Notes under the pieces: model-generated
The model's input: only the letters and a program-made list of their open reading frames with translations
What the model was told of the DNA's origin: nothing
The model's database searches: none
Shown: piece by piece, positions 35,415-48,179 of the stretch
Numbering within the stretch: the stretch's first letter is position 1
Layout of the letters: every line of letters starts with the position of its first letter
Translations under genes and position numbers: made by a program
Assembly (NCBI RefSeq): GCF_029168945.1
Contig: NC_083610.1
Span: forward strand, 51,043,429-51,107,428
Length of the DNA stretch: 64,000 nt
Direction: 5' to 3'
DNA from: Cannabis sativa
Taxonomy: Eukaryota > Streptophyta > Magnoliopsida > Rosales > Cannabaceae

Positions 35415-37306
35415 TGTTGGAAATTATTTTACCAGGATCTTAGATCTACTCACAAGTATGTTGATTAACACCCTAAATATGAACTTTCTAAAACGATGAA
35501 ATAAACACATATAAAGTTTAGGAAACTTTACATTGGGTGCAGCGGAATATAATGACTCCTTCCGTTCAAATATCTAGCCCTTGACTCCTTTCTATAGCAG
35601 AGCATTATCAATATCTGAACCGGGATCTCTTTCTCTGAATCTTTGATGCTGAAACCTCCTTCTTTCTGAAAGTCTTTCTTCACGATCTCCTCACTATGAT
35701 TGAGGTATCACTTGCTGTGTGTGGGCACTACTCATACACTAAGTATTTCGAAATCTCAATGAGGAAGAGAGAGAGAGTGGGTTCGGCCAAAGATAGGGAG
35801 AGAGAAGGCTCAGGTTTTTCTCTGAAGGAAAAATAGAAAATTTAAGTGTGTGTTTTTCCTGAAGCCTTCACTATCTATTTATAGCATTCCACTAGGGTTA
35901 GGTTTGAATTATTTGGCATTAAAATAATGAAAAAATCAGTTTAAAAATTTAAACCAAGTGGCCGGCCATGTACAGTAATGGGCCTTGCTTGGATTTTGCA
36001 GTTTTCTCAATTCTGCTTCTGATTTTCTCAAAAACGCCAATTTTCAAATTCAACCATTTAAATGCCAATTCTAACTATTTAATAACTATAAATAATTATT
36101 AAATAATATTGTCATTTATCATATTTATTAATTGAACCATACAAAGTATCATAATTAACAAATATGCCCCTAAAACTCTTTCTTTACAATTTTGCCCTTA
36201 CTTAGTGAAAAATTCACAAATAGACATAGTCTAATTTGAGAATTATAATTGATTAATCAAAACCAATTATATGAGTCTTACAAGCAATATTATCTCAACT
36301 AGTGCGGGGACCATGGGTCTATATAACCGAGCTTCCAATAAGTAGATCAAGAATTTAGCACTAAAATTCACTAACTTATTAATTCTTCGTTGAATCCACG
36401 CATAGAACTTAGAATTGCACTCTCAGTATAATAGAATGCTCTATATGTTCCACCATATAGACGCATCATAAGTTATCCATTGTTATAATCCTAATGTGAT
36501 CAATGATCCTCTATATGAATGATCTACAATGTAAAGGGATTAAATTACCGTTACACCCTACAATGTATTTATTCCTTAAAACACTTGACCCCGTATAAAT
36601 GATATTTCAGCTTATGTGAAATGAGTACTCCACCATTTATGTTCGTTTGGTCAAGCTCGAAGGAGATCATCCTTTGCTTACTATTCGCCAAATAGAAGCT
36701 ATAGATTCCATGTTTATGATAGCGCTCCCACTCAATTGCACTACCGTGTTCCCAAAATGTACGTATCACCCTGACCTAAAAGTAGGCTTAACTAACAAAT
36801 CAAAGAACACGAATAGCCTCTCGAGATTGAGCCTAATCATAACAGGATTAAGATCATTTGATCTAGGATCAACTAGGCGATATTGACTTGAATAGATATT
36901 ACGGTAAGTTTAATAAATCTAAGTCAAAGTTCAATATCGGTCCCTTCCGATGCATACTCCATGCATCCAACCTGAGCTTTACTTTAACCAATGCTCTGGA
37001 AAGAACATAGCATTTCTCCAAATGCAAGTAAACTCTTGTTGTAGATTATCATATCAGTAAAACCCTGTGTCTGATAAATCTAGGAAACTTTATTTACATA
37101 GTCATGTTTACTTTCCAATGTGTTGACAGCACAATAAACAGGATCAAGTATGTGAAAAGGGTTTCAGACGAATTCATACATTATGTACATATAATCATGA
37201 AATAAATCATGTGAACCATGCAACATTAAATGTTATTTCTGATCTATATTAATAAGTAAATCTGATTATATTGAAATGAGTTTTATTTAGGGCATAAAAC
37301 CCAACA
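35415..37306 (-). repeat. E5 3' LTR
   Basis: This 1892-bp LTR has plus-strand ends TGTTGGAAA...CCCAACA. A TATA-like CTATAAATAG lies on the minus strand at 35875-35884. It is closest to E4 and S1. The five bases before it (GTTAC, 35410-35414) should be the target duplication, but the partner is outside the window. Confidence 0.93.
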
Positions 37307-37317
37307 AACTCCCACTT

Positions 37318-39700
37318 GCACTAATATAAAACAAAAAAGTGCGTGTCAAATAATCTCAACACCTTGATATACAAATCAAGTGTAGTAGTAGTAAACTCCT
37401 CGTAATAGGATCTGAAAGGTTGAATTAAAGACAACCTTTTCTCCACCATTACTCTTCCTTTAATCACAAAATCATTGATAATGTGAAATTCCTCTCTATA
37501 TGTCTACTCTCTTGGGATACTGGATTCTATACCTTTGGCAACTACTTTTAGTTAATCAGGAAATTAACACTAGTAGTTTAAGGCAATTTGGAATGGTGCC
37601 AAAGATGTATAGAACTTTCCTTAGACTGAATAAGTACCTTTCCTGCAACTTTAACATTCAGTCTCTTCCTGGTAGACCTAGAGACTTCAGATAGGTTTTT
37701 ACACTTCTCCAAAATCACTATTCCACCCCAGAGTAACCACCATTTTATCAGAAAGATTTTCTAGCACAAAGGCAAATTTCGAAATCTAATATGGTGTAGT
37801 CTAAGAGTTTTAAACACACCCTTATAGACTAACATATAGTTCCTCTTCTTAATCTTAAGATTTACTTGATTGTCTTCCAATGTTCTTCTCCTGGATTAAT
37901 CTGATACCTACTCATTACTCCCACTCAACGGCGGAGTGTCTGGTCTAAGGCATACAAAAGCATATCTAAGACCTCTCACTGTTGATTTAAGAAATTCTTT
38001 CATGGCTTTATCTTTTCTGGAATATTTGAGACTTTTCCTTAGATAAATAAAATCTATGCCTAAGAAGTTGTGAAGCTTCTACAGATTGCCATTAGAAAGA
38101 AAATGCTTCAGCATCTTACTAAAGTAAGTTGCTTGCATTAGAGTAAGTAATTACCAGGTATACCACAAGCCATAGGTTTAGATAAACTCAAACCTATAAT
38201 ACTAGGAACAGGAAGTTTTGTTAAGTCCATTGAATAGACATACACGAAATTTCCTTTTATGTCCTTGTAATTGAAAACTTTATGTTATTCCATGTGAATG
38301 GATTAAACCATAGTTCTATTGGCTTTTCTTCTTAGTTTCTTATCTTGACAATCCATTACTTGTTTAAACTCACAATGGATTTTAATCACTAGTGTCTCCC
38401 AAGTCATAAGAAGGTGAGTTCCTAGAAACTCTCCCACTACGACAAGGTACCGTGAATTATGTCGAAGAAAACTAAATGGTATTGATCTCTTCGGTTGTGA
38501 CAAGACAACAGAGCCAGTGGGATCATCATATGTCATATAAGATGATAGAACACTTTTGGAATCAAGAAAAATATCTCCTTTATTTGCTACTTTATTTTCA
38601 GACTTAGTCATTTTCTTAGAAAAGTAGTATTTGTTTGAACAAACACTTTCTTATCTATTGACTATGGGATGGTCCACCCCTAATCACTTAGAATAGGTAA
38701 CAAACCATGGTTAACAGTTCTAGCTTTTCTTAAGATTTTGATTAGGTCATCCATGAATCTAGTAATGATTTACATTAAGTACCTAACCATTACATCATTC
38801 TGAAATTGTATTACCATAGAAGGATTTAGGCAACGACTAGTAACTAATCATCAATATGCAACTCGAAATTTCTGGGGAGGTAAGTTTGGATATAATTCAA
38901 AAATCAATTTAATGATCTTTGAACTGCATATCTACTAACTATTTATCCACCCCTATCAGTTCGCAAGATCTTTAACCACTTACCTTAATGGTTTTAACCA
39001 TTGCTAGAAATTTAAGAAATTTTTCAAACATTTCAAATTTCTTTGCATAAGGTATAATCTAGAGTGATCGTTTTAAGAATACAACGAAAAACTCATATCC
39101 ACCCCTGAATGTACATCCATCTGCGAATGAGATGAACTACTTTCAGTGGATATAGGCATATTAACTCTTTGCAGAGATTGATCTTGTCAAATCCACTATG
39201 AACAAGATACAAATGCCATAGATTAAAAAAATGTGGTAGTGTCTTTTGATGACATAGGTTTAGTTACATCAAAGATTTCTTAGAATACTTCAAGTGGATC
39301 CTGGTCACAGAATACCTAACTCATATTCCATACAGTTTTAATCCATTAATAGAATATGGATATTAAACACTTGAGAAAGTGTAACTGTATTGTATTCTGG
39401 AATTAGAAATATAAGAAAATTTCTATTTGGAATCTAAAATTAAAGTCAAAGACTTAAATTTATACAAAATATAATGAGTAATTCTATCTTGGACCACCAC
39501 TACTAATACAAACTCTAAGTCAGATTTGCCCATACAAGTAGGAGATTTCTAAGATTGAGGATTTATATCAATTGGGAATAGAATTTCGGGATTATAATCA
39601 TATGCGTCATTTAATTTGTTAAGAGAAAATATAGAATGACATGAAATGATTTATAGACCATTCATCCAATGATATGTTATTGAGCTAATTCGAAATGAAT
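37318..39700 (-). pseudogene. E5 fossil pol
   Basis: It is the reverse complement of the E4/E6 fossil pol, with the same islands. These are the RNase H remnant at 37520-37690 (the antisense LVNQEINTSSLRQFG frame is a shadow), the PKRSG region at about 38490 and the GAG-pre-integrase remnant near 39200. There is no functional frame. It is shared with E4 and E6 over its length, so it was already decayed when the element moved. Confidence 0.75.
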
Positions 39701-40277
39701 AAGCTAAGGAATTAGGATAATTTCGTTTATAAATAAGAATCCAACGATGCTTCGATTAGCGAATGTCAAAGTAATCTGATTTATACAATCTTCTTGTTTC
39801 ATATCGTAAAAATACTAGTCTAAGGTGTCATCAATTGATGAACAGCTAGATGTCGCATATACAATATTTATCTTTCGAGATCTAACACTATTATGTATGT
39901 CTAATGGTGAAAATCCACTAGGGATTTATCTCATTAGATAAACAAGCCAAGTTAGACCAACAATGAAGATTCGAAATTAAACTACAACTTAATAACAGAA
40001 AATAACATGGTTCAATATAAATTCATACACAATTCAGAAATTATAAGCATATAGCAAGTAGGAATGACAAGTGAAAATACTAAAACATACAATCCTAAAT
40101 AATTTCCAAGGTTTTCAACAAACTGATATTAGTGTCCCGTTTAGGCGAGAGTCAAAGCTACCATTCATTGAATAGAGTTGTCAGCTCATCTAAAATGTTA
40201 AACATTCTAGCAACCTTTTATTCAATCAAGATTGGAATTCAGCGTTGTCTCGTTTAGGCGAGAGTCAAGGCAATTCT
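39701..40277 (-). other. E5 leader, module 2 and part of module 1
   Basis: In element sense, the end of module 1, with motif copies at 40135-40150 and 40248-40263, lies upstream of diverged module 2 (about 39720-39980). No gag start is present. The remainder of module 1 is at 62412-62620. Confidence 0.75.
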
Positions 40278-42176
40278 TATTAGAAATTTATTTTACCAGG
40301 ATCTTAGATCTACTCACAAGTATGTTGTTTAAACACCCTAAATATGAACTTTCTAAAACGATAAATTAAACACATATAAAGTTAAGAAAACCTTACATTG
40401 ATGCAGCGGAATTAATGTCTCCTTCCACTCAGATCTCTAACCCTTGTATCCTTTCTGTAGCAGAGTATAATCAAGATCTCAGCCCGAATGTCCTTCTTCT
40501 TCAAGTTTGATCCTTCACAGTCTTCCAATCTATGATTGAGTTACTGCTTGCTGTGTGTGGGCACTCACTCTTTCACTAGGGTCACGAAATTGATGAAGGG
40601 AAAAGAGAGGGATGATTTCGGCCAGGTATAGAAAGTGGGGAAGGCTCAGTTTTTCTGAAGAGAGAAATTTCTGTCAGATTACTAATGAAAGCATGTATTG
40701 TGACTGAGCCATCACTTTCTATTTATAGGCAACTACTAGGTTTAGGTTAGGAATTATTTGGCATTAAAATAATGAAAATATTAATTTGAAATCCCACATT
40801 AAGTGGCCGGCCATGGTGTTATAATGGGCCTCACTTGATTTTGCAGTTTTATCAAATTTTATCTCTATTTTCTCAAAAACGCCAATTTTCCAATTCTAAC
40901 CTTTTAAATGCCAAAACTAATTATTTAATAACTAAAATAGATTATTAAATAATATTGTCATTTAATTTAATTATTAATTAGACATATAAAGTCCATTAAT
41001 AAATAAATAAACCTAGAAACTCTTTTCTTTACAATTTCACCCCTGCTTAGTGAAAATTCATAAAATTAGACATAGTCTAACTTTAGAATTATAATTGATC
41101 AATCACGAATCAATTAATGAGTCTTACAAGCAGAATGTTCTCAACTAGAATGGGGACCATGGATCTATATGCTGAGCTTCCAATAAGTGAACCAAATTTA
41201 CCAAGTAAATTCCTACTTATTAATTCTTCGTTGAATCCACTCTTAGAACTTAGAATTGCACTCTCAAACTTATATAGAGCATATTGTATGTTCCACGATA
41301 TCAATATACTATCTCATTTAACCATTGTTATAATCTTATTGTGATTTAAAGATCCTCTATATAGATGATCTACATCGAGATGGGATTTCTTTACCGTTCT
41401 CACCCCTCAATGTATTTTGCCCCTTAAAACACTTAGCTACCTGTAAATGGTGTTTAGTGATCTAATAATTAGTCAGTTAAACAAGAGCTCATCCATTTAC
41501 TTCTATTTGCTAAGCTCGAACGGAATCATCACTTGACTTCTATACACCAGTAGAAGCTATAGATTCCATATTTATGTTCAGCACTCCCACTCAATCATAC
41601 TATCATGTTCCCAAAATATACGTATCACCCTGACCCAAAAGTAGGCTTAACTAATAAATCTAAGAACATGAATAGCACTCCTGAGTTGAGCCTAAGCATA
41701 TCAGGATTTAGATTCTTTTAATCTTAAGATCAACTACTGATATTGACTTGGAAAGATATGTATAACGGTAAGTTTGTAATATCTTAACTTAGTTGCAATA
41801 TCGGTCCAGTCCAATGTATACTCCATACATTCGAAACTAGTATACTTTACTAATGTCCTGGAAAGAACATAACACTTACTCCAAGTGTAAGTACACATCA
41901 TCGTTGATTATCACATTAGTGTAAATCCAATAACACTGATGAAACAGGGACCAAATCTTTTGATTCATATGATCACAATCACATTCCACTGTGTTGACGA
42001 TACTGTAATTGTGAATAAACATATGATCTGGATTTAACTGATTTTGTGTGTAAATGTAATAAACATATTTAAACCATTAGCATGTAAATTTCATGCAAAC
42101 ATCAATCACTTCAAATTTCTTATATTGATAACTAATCAGATTGTAAAGAGTTTTATTTAGGGCATAAAACCCAACA
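40278..42176 (-). repeat. E3 3' LTR
   Basis: This 1899-bp LTR belongs to a subtype distinct from E4/E5/S1 (for example GATAAATTAAACACATAT near its end). TATA-like CTATAAATAG is on the minus strand at 40719-40728. It is followed by the polypurine tract at 42177-42187. Confidence 0.93.
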
Positions 42177-42297
42177 AACTCCCACTTGCACTAATATAAA
42201 CCAAACTGTGCAAATAGGTCAATCTGATGTCTTGATCTTCAGATCAAGTGTAGTATATTTGAATCCACCCAAATTTCTGGAAACTAGTTCATAAATA
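42177..42297 (-). other. E3 polypurine tract and 3' internal end
   Basis: AAGTGGGAGTT (minus, 42177-42187) plus 110 bp of RNase H-side fossil. Its last five bases AAATA (42293-42297) are the left target duplication of E4. Confidence 0.85.
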
Positions 42298-44188
42298 TGT
42301 TGGGTTTTATGCCCTAAATAAAACTCATTTCAATATAATCAGATTTACTTATTAATATAGGTCAGAAATAACATTTAATGTTGCATGGTTCACATGATTT
42401 ATTTCATGATTATATGTACATAATGTATAAATTCATCTGAAACCCTTATCACATACTTGATCCTGTTTATTGTGTCGTCAACACATTGGAAAGTAAACAT
42501 GACTATGTGAATAAAGTTTCCTAGATTTATCACACATAGGGTTTTACTGATATGATAATCTACAACAGAGTTTACTTGCATTTGGAGAAGTGCTATGTTC
42601 TTTCCAGAGCATTGGTTAAAGTAAAGCTCAGGTTGGATGCATGGAGTATGCATCGGAAGGGACCGATATTGAACTTTGACTTAGATTTATTAAACTTACC
42701 GTAATATCTATTCAAGTCAATATCGCCTAGTTGATCCTAAATCAAATGTTCTTAATCCTGTTATGATTAGGCTCAATCTTGAAAGGCTATTCGTGTTCTT
42801 TGATTTGTTAGTTAAGCCTACTTTTAGGTCAGGGTGATACGTACATTTTGGGAACACTGTAGTGCAATTGAGTGGGAGCGCTAGCATAAACATGGAATCT
42901 ATAGCTTCTATCTGGCGAATAATAAGCAAAGGATGATCTCCTTCGAGCTTGACCAAACGAACATAAATGGTGGAGTACTCATTTCACATAAGCTGAAATA
43001 TCATTTATACGGGGTCAAGTTTTTTAAGGAATAAATACATTGTAGGGTGTAACGGTAATTTAATCCCTTTACAGTGTAGATCATTCATATAGAGGATCTT
43101 TGATCACATTAGGATTATAACAATGGATAACTAATGATGTGTCTATATGGTGGAACATATAGAGTATTCTATATACTGAGAGTGCAATTCTAAGTTCTAT
43201 GCGTGGATTCAACGAAGAATTAATAAGTTAGTGAATTTTAGTGCTAAATTCTTGATCTACTTATTGGAAGCTCGGTTATATAGACCCATGGTCCCCGCAC
43301 TAGTTGAGATAATATTGCTTGTAAGACTCATATAATTGGTTTTGATTAATCAATTATAATTCTCAAATTAGACTATGTCTATTTGTGAATTTTTCACTAA
43401 GTAAGGGCGAAATTGTAAAGAAAGAGTTTTAGGGGCATATTTGTTAATTATGATACTTTGTATGGTTCAATTAATAATTATGATAAATGACAATATTATT
43501 TAATAATTATTTATAGTTATTAAATAGTTAGAATTGGCATTTAAATGGTTGAATTTGAAAATTGGTGTTTTTAAGAAAATCAGATGGAGAAAAGATAAAA
43601 CTGCAAAATTACAAAAAGTGAGGCTCAAATCCACTATGTAGGGCCGGCCACTTTTGTAAGGTTTTTCCCTCTGATATTTTCATTATTTTAATGCCAAATA
43701 ATTCAAACCTAACCCTAGTGGAATGCTATAAATAGATAGTGAAGGCTTCAGGAAAATTACACTTTTTTTTTACACTTTCTGAATCAGAAAAACCTGAGCC
43801 TTCTCTCTCCCTATCTTTGGCCGAACCCACTCTCTCTCTTCCTCTTGAATTTCAAAATCCTTAGTGTATGAGTAGTGCCCACACACAGCAAGTGATACCT
43901 CAATCATAGTGAGGAAGATCGTGAAGAAAGACTTCCAGCAAGAAGGAGTTTCAGCATCAAAGATTCAGAGAAAGAGATCCAGGTTCAGATATTGATAATG
44001 CTCTGCTACAGAAAGGAATCAAGGGCTAGATATCTGAACGGAAGGAGTCATTATATTCCGCTGCACCCAATGTAAGGTTTCTCAAACTTTATATGTGTTT
44101 ATTTCATCGTTTTAGAAAGTTCTTATTTAGGATGTTAATAAACATATTTGTGAGTAGATCTAAGATCCTGGTAAAATAATTTCTAATA
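42298..44188 (+). repeat. E4 5' LTR
   Basis: 1891 bp from TGTTGGG to TTCTAATA; the family end is TTCCAACA, so two C-to-T changes are visible. TATA-like CTATAAATAG lies at 43726-43735, with CT-rich sequence following near 43800-43850. No gene inside. Confidence 0.94.
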
Positions 44189-44190
44189 AC

Positions 44191-44207
44191 TGGCCTCAGA
44201 GCCATGG
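44191..44207 (+). other. E4 primer-binding site
   Basis: TGGCCTCAGAGCCATGG lies two bases after the LTR. It is an initiator-Met tRNA type site with changes at positions 4-5, similar to E1 and E3. Confidence 0.8.
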
Positions 44208-44461
44208 TAATTGATTTACTTGCAAGAAATTTGGACTTTAAAACGATTATTTGTTTGTTTTTAGATGGTATCATGTTGTGTTGAGTGTTATTTGATGATT
44301 GATTGATGTTTGTAAATTTTCGTGAAAAATAATTGCGATTCTGTTTTTGAATGATTTTTATTGGATAGTATGAAAAAAATTAAGCAAGTTACTTTTTTAC
44401 AGAACTCAATTTCGATTTAATTTGAATTAGTTATGATTTTTTGAAGATTCGAAAAAATCGG

Positions 44462-44512
44462 AGTTGTGCTGAAATTTTCCTGCGATCGCGAAAACTGTCC
44501 GTACAGCTCACA
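44462..44512 (+). other. Candidate RNA dimerisation hairpin with GCGATCGC palindrome
   Basis: TTGTGCTG (from about 44464) and CAGCTCACAA (about 44504-44513) can pair with a two-base bulge. They enclose a perfect 8-bp palindrome GCGATCGC at 44482-44489. The same arrangement occurs in E3 (palindrome 58305-58312). A palindrome exposed just after the primer site resembles retroviral dimer-initiation sites; the role is inferred. Confidence 0.5.
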
Positions 44513-44513
44513 A

Positions 44514-47500
44514 TTTTTTCGTTTTTCTTCGTTTTTTCATGCTTTTTCATGGAATTAACTTCCGATTTTTTGTGTAGTTATGTATTTATACTATTACTAT
44601 TCCTAATTCAATTCTAATTATCATTTTGAATTAATTTAATATTTTTTAAATTTAATTCAAGATATTAGTGTAATTTGAATTTGAAAATAGTTAGTATCTA
44701 TCTTATCTGCTTAATAATCTATCTTATTTAAATTTGATTATATCTTATCTTATTTTTAAATTTAAGGTCAGATTTTAAATATTTTTTTTTAATTTGATCT
44801 TATTTAAATTTAAAATAAGATAACTATAATCATGTAATTTTAAATAGATGTAAGATATTTTGCTAACTTTTAAATTTTGTTATTTTATTTATTTAAATTA
44901 CATTTAAAATCTGAAAAAGATAATCATTTATCTTTTTTAATTTTTTATTTAATTTTTATTTATAAAATAACATTTAAATTTTAAAAGTAGTTAGCAAATT
45001 TTGAAATGATATTTAGGTTGGTTGAAACCTAATTTTTCAAAATTGTAGGTTTAATTTTAAATTTAAATTTTAATTTAATTTCGTTTTTTTTTATTTCAAT
45101 TTTTTTTTTAAATTTTCGAAATTTTTTTTAATTAATTATTTAATTTCGAAATTAATAATTTAATTTAAAATTAAATAAATCCTTCATCCAACTATCCAGC
45201 TAACCTTCTTGCATGAGTATGTGTTTTAGCTTGTGTGTAAGTTTTCAAAACCTATTATTACTTGATTGCAAATATCCATGGTTACTTTTTGCCAGATCTA
45301 ATGATCTGATGGCTCCCTTGGTCAAGTTAATAATTTGTAACAGGTATATTTACAATCTTCTTTCATCTGTGTATGACCTAGCAACATGATAGGACCCATC
45401 CAAAGTGTGCCTGTGTGAGCCTATGTGTTTAATTTTATTATAGATGCATATAGGTTGTTGTTGCTAAAATAAATTATCATAGTTCTTGATAGAATTTATT
45501 TAGGCCCATTTAGTTTTTGGGCTTATTCAATTAATAACAGTTGTTCATTTTAAGGTTAAATTCCTCTTTTTTGGGCCTTGTGTGAGAGTTAGGAGTCATA
45601 GTAGTGGGTACGACATACTGAACCCAGCACCCCCTCACATGAACCACCCCAATTGTGAAGGCCCATTTGCCTGATTTGAACAAATGTACTAGGTTAATTA
45701 AACTAGTTTAACCTAATAAAATTGATTAGCAACATAATTAATTTCATTTATTTTGAAATTAATTTAAGAAAATCATAGTTTAAAGAATTTTATTCTAAGC
45801 TAAACTATGTGTATTTTCTTGTATTTAATTAAATATAGAATCATAACCATCTAGATTCTTTCTGGAGCTTAATTTAAATTTTTCATTAAATATTCCTATT
45901 TAAGTTGATATTTAGTTATCTACAACTAACCAACTTAAATCTAAATATCTTTTGGATTTAAAATTTCAAAATTAAGTTGAGGAATTTTAGGCATTGGTTA
46001 TTAAGATTCTTTAGATATTTTTTAAGTTAATATCTTTTCGAATATTAACTTAAAATAGAATATTTTTAAATTAAGTGGTTACAACTTAATTGTTGATATT
46101 TAATTAAATTTAAATTTGAAAATATTTAAGTTCTGGATTTTTTCTAATACAACTTAAATTAAATATTTTTTCAAATTTTGTGGAAAAGATACTTAGTCAA
46201 ATAAGAAATTTTCTAGATAGTTATTTCTAATATTAAAATAGGAAAATATTATAAATTGTGAAATTAATTATTTAAATAATTAATTTTGGTACAATTTATT
46301 TTAAGTATATTTTTCCTAGTATTAAACTAGAGATTAATAATTAAGCCTTCTCTACACTTAATTATTTATTTCTTGAATTTAATACATTTAATTAATTTGA
46401 AAATTAAATATCTAAGTTGATTTTCATCATCATACTTAAATATTTCTTTTTCATGACACTTAATTAAATAGAAAATTATTTTTAGTTGAAATTTATTTTT
46501 TCAACTAAATTTAAATCATTTTCAAAATATATTTTTTCTTTATTTTATTAATCAAATTTCGAAATTGCATTTCTTAAATGCTGGAATTTCGAATTTTATT
46601 TGAAAAATAGATTAAAGTTGTAAATTATTTATTTTAATTTTGGACCAACTTAAATCAATGATTTTTTCATTTATTGATTAAATTAAAATAAATGAAGTAA
46701 AATATATTTCATTAGAAATTAATTAAATTAGTCAAAGGAAAATCTAGATAGGTGATATTTTTGCTTGAAGTATTTTTCTAGTGTATTTAATTAAATAAAA
46801 AATTAATATTTAAGTTGATTTTCATCATCATACTTAAATATTTGAAATTTTTCTTATACATATTTAATTAAATAGGAAAATTATATTTTTTGTTGTAAAT
46901 TAATTTTATTAATTAATTTTGGGCCAACATTAAATTAGAATAATTTTTCCAGGATTTATTTTAATATGCAATTTCGAAAATTGTATTCTTAAATACTTTA
47001 ATTTTTCGAAATGCAATATATATTTATAGAAAATGAAATGTGAGTTGTAAATTAATTTAAATTAATTTTGCAACAACTTAAATTGAATATTTTTCTAAAT
47101 ATTTATTGGAAATTATTACTAAGATGGAAGAAATACATGTTATTTTCATATCCATCTAAGTAAAATTTATAAATATTAAATTAAAATTTATATTTAGAAT
47201 TTTTCATTCTAAATTGGAAATTTTGACAAATATATATTTAAAATAAATAGATTAAATAATAAGATTCAAAGAGAATACAACTCTCTTTAAATAATGAGCT
47301 TTATTATTAAGATATTCGATCTCCATTGTGGGTTTTACACCGCGTTTGTTTTAGTGAGTAATCCTCCCTAATGGAGGAACGTTCATTAGCAATTTCGCAC
47401 CGTTTAACCTCGCATGATAAGTAGTTTGTAAGTGTTTTGTATGGTAAGGATCACCCTAATGGTGGCGACCATACTTGACTTGCAAATTATGAAACAATGG

Positions 47501-48100
47501 TGGAAGCTCATAAGATAGAATTGCCTTGACTCTCGCCTAAACGGGACAACGCTGAATTCCAATCTTGATCGAATAAAAGGTTGCTAGAATGTTTAACATT
47601 TTAGACGAGCTGACAACTCTATTAAATGAATGGTAGCTTTGACTCTCGCCTAAATGGGACACTGATATCAGTTTGTAGAAAACCTTGGAAATTATTTAGG
47701 ATTGTAAGTTTTAGTATTTTCACTTGTCATTCCTACTTGCTATATGCTTATAATTTCTGAATTGTGTATGAATTTGTATTGAACCATGTTATTTTCTGTT
47801 ATTAAGTTGTAGTTTAATTTCGAATCTTCATTGTTGGTCTAACTTGGCTTGTTTATCTAATGAGATAAATCCCTAGTGGATTTTCACCATTAGACATACA
47901 TAATAGTGTTAGATCTCGAAAGATAAATATTATATATGCGACATCTAGCTGTTCATCAATTGATGACACCTTAGACTAGTATTTTTAGGATATGAAACAA
48001 GAAGATTGTATAAATGAGATTACTTTGACTTTCGCTAATCGAAGCATCGTTGGATTCTTATTTTAAACGAAATTATCCTAATTCCTCTTAGCTTATTCAT
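44514..48100 (+). other. E4 leader with duplicated leader modules
   Basis: AT-rich with no gene. Module 1 (about 47315-47680) holds hairpins CTAATG...CATTAG (47368-47389) and CACC...GGTG (47452-47464) and two CTCTCG...CGGGA-type motifs (47530-47546, 47643-47659). Module 2 (about 47818-48080) repeats the order with changed sequence: CTAGTGG...CCATTAG (47873-47893), CATCAATTGATG (47954-47965) and TTTCGCTAATCGAAG near 48032. Gag would normally lie here. Confidence 0.78.
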
Positions 48101-48179
48101 TTCGAATTAGCTTCAAAACATATCATTGGATGAATGGTCTATGAATCATTTCATGTCATTCTATATTTTCTCTTAAGAA

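Noticed and set aside
38303..38611. Open frame with MTYDDPTGSVVLSQPKRS as a real gene
   Set aside because: It matches the segment between integrase and RT of copia pol (PKRSG, FKQVMD) and recurs in E4 and E6 as fossil pol.
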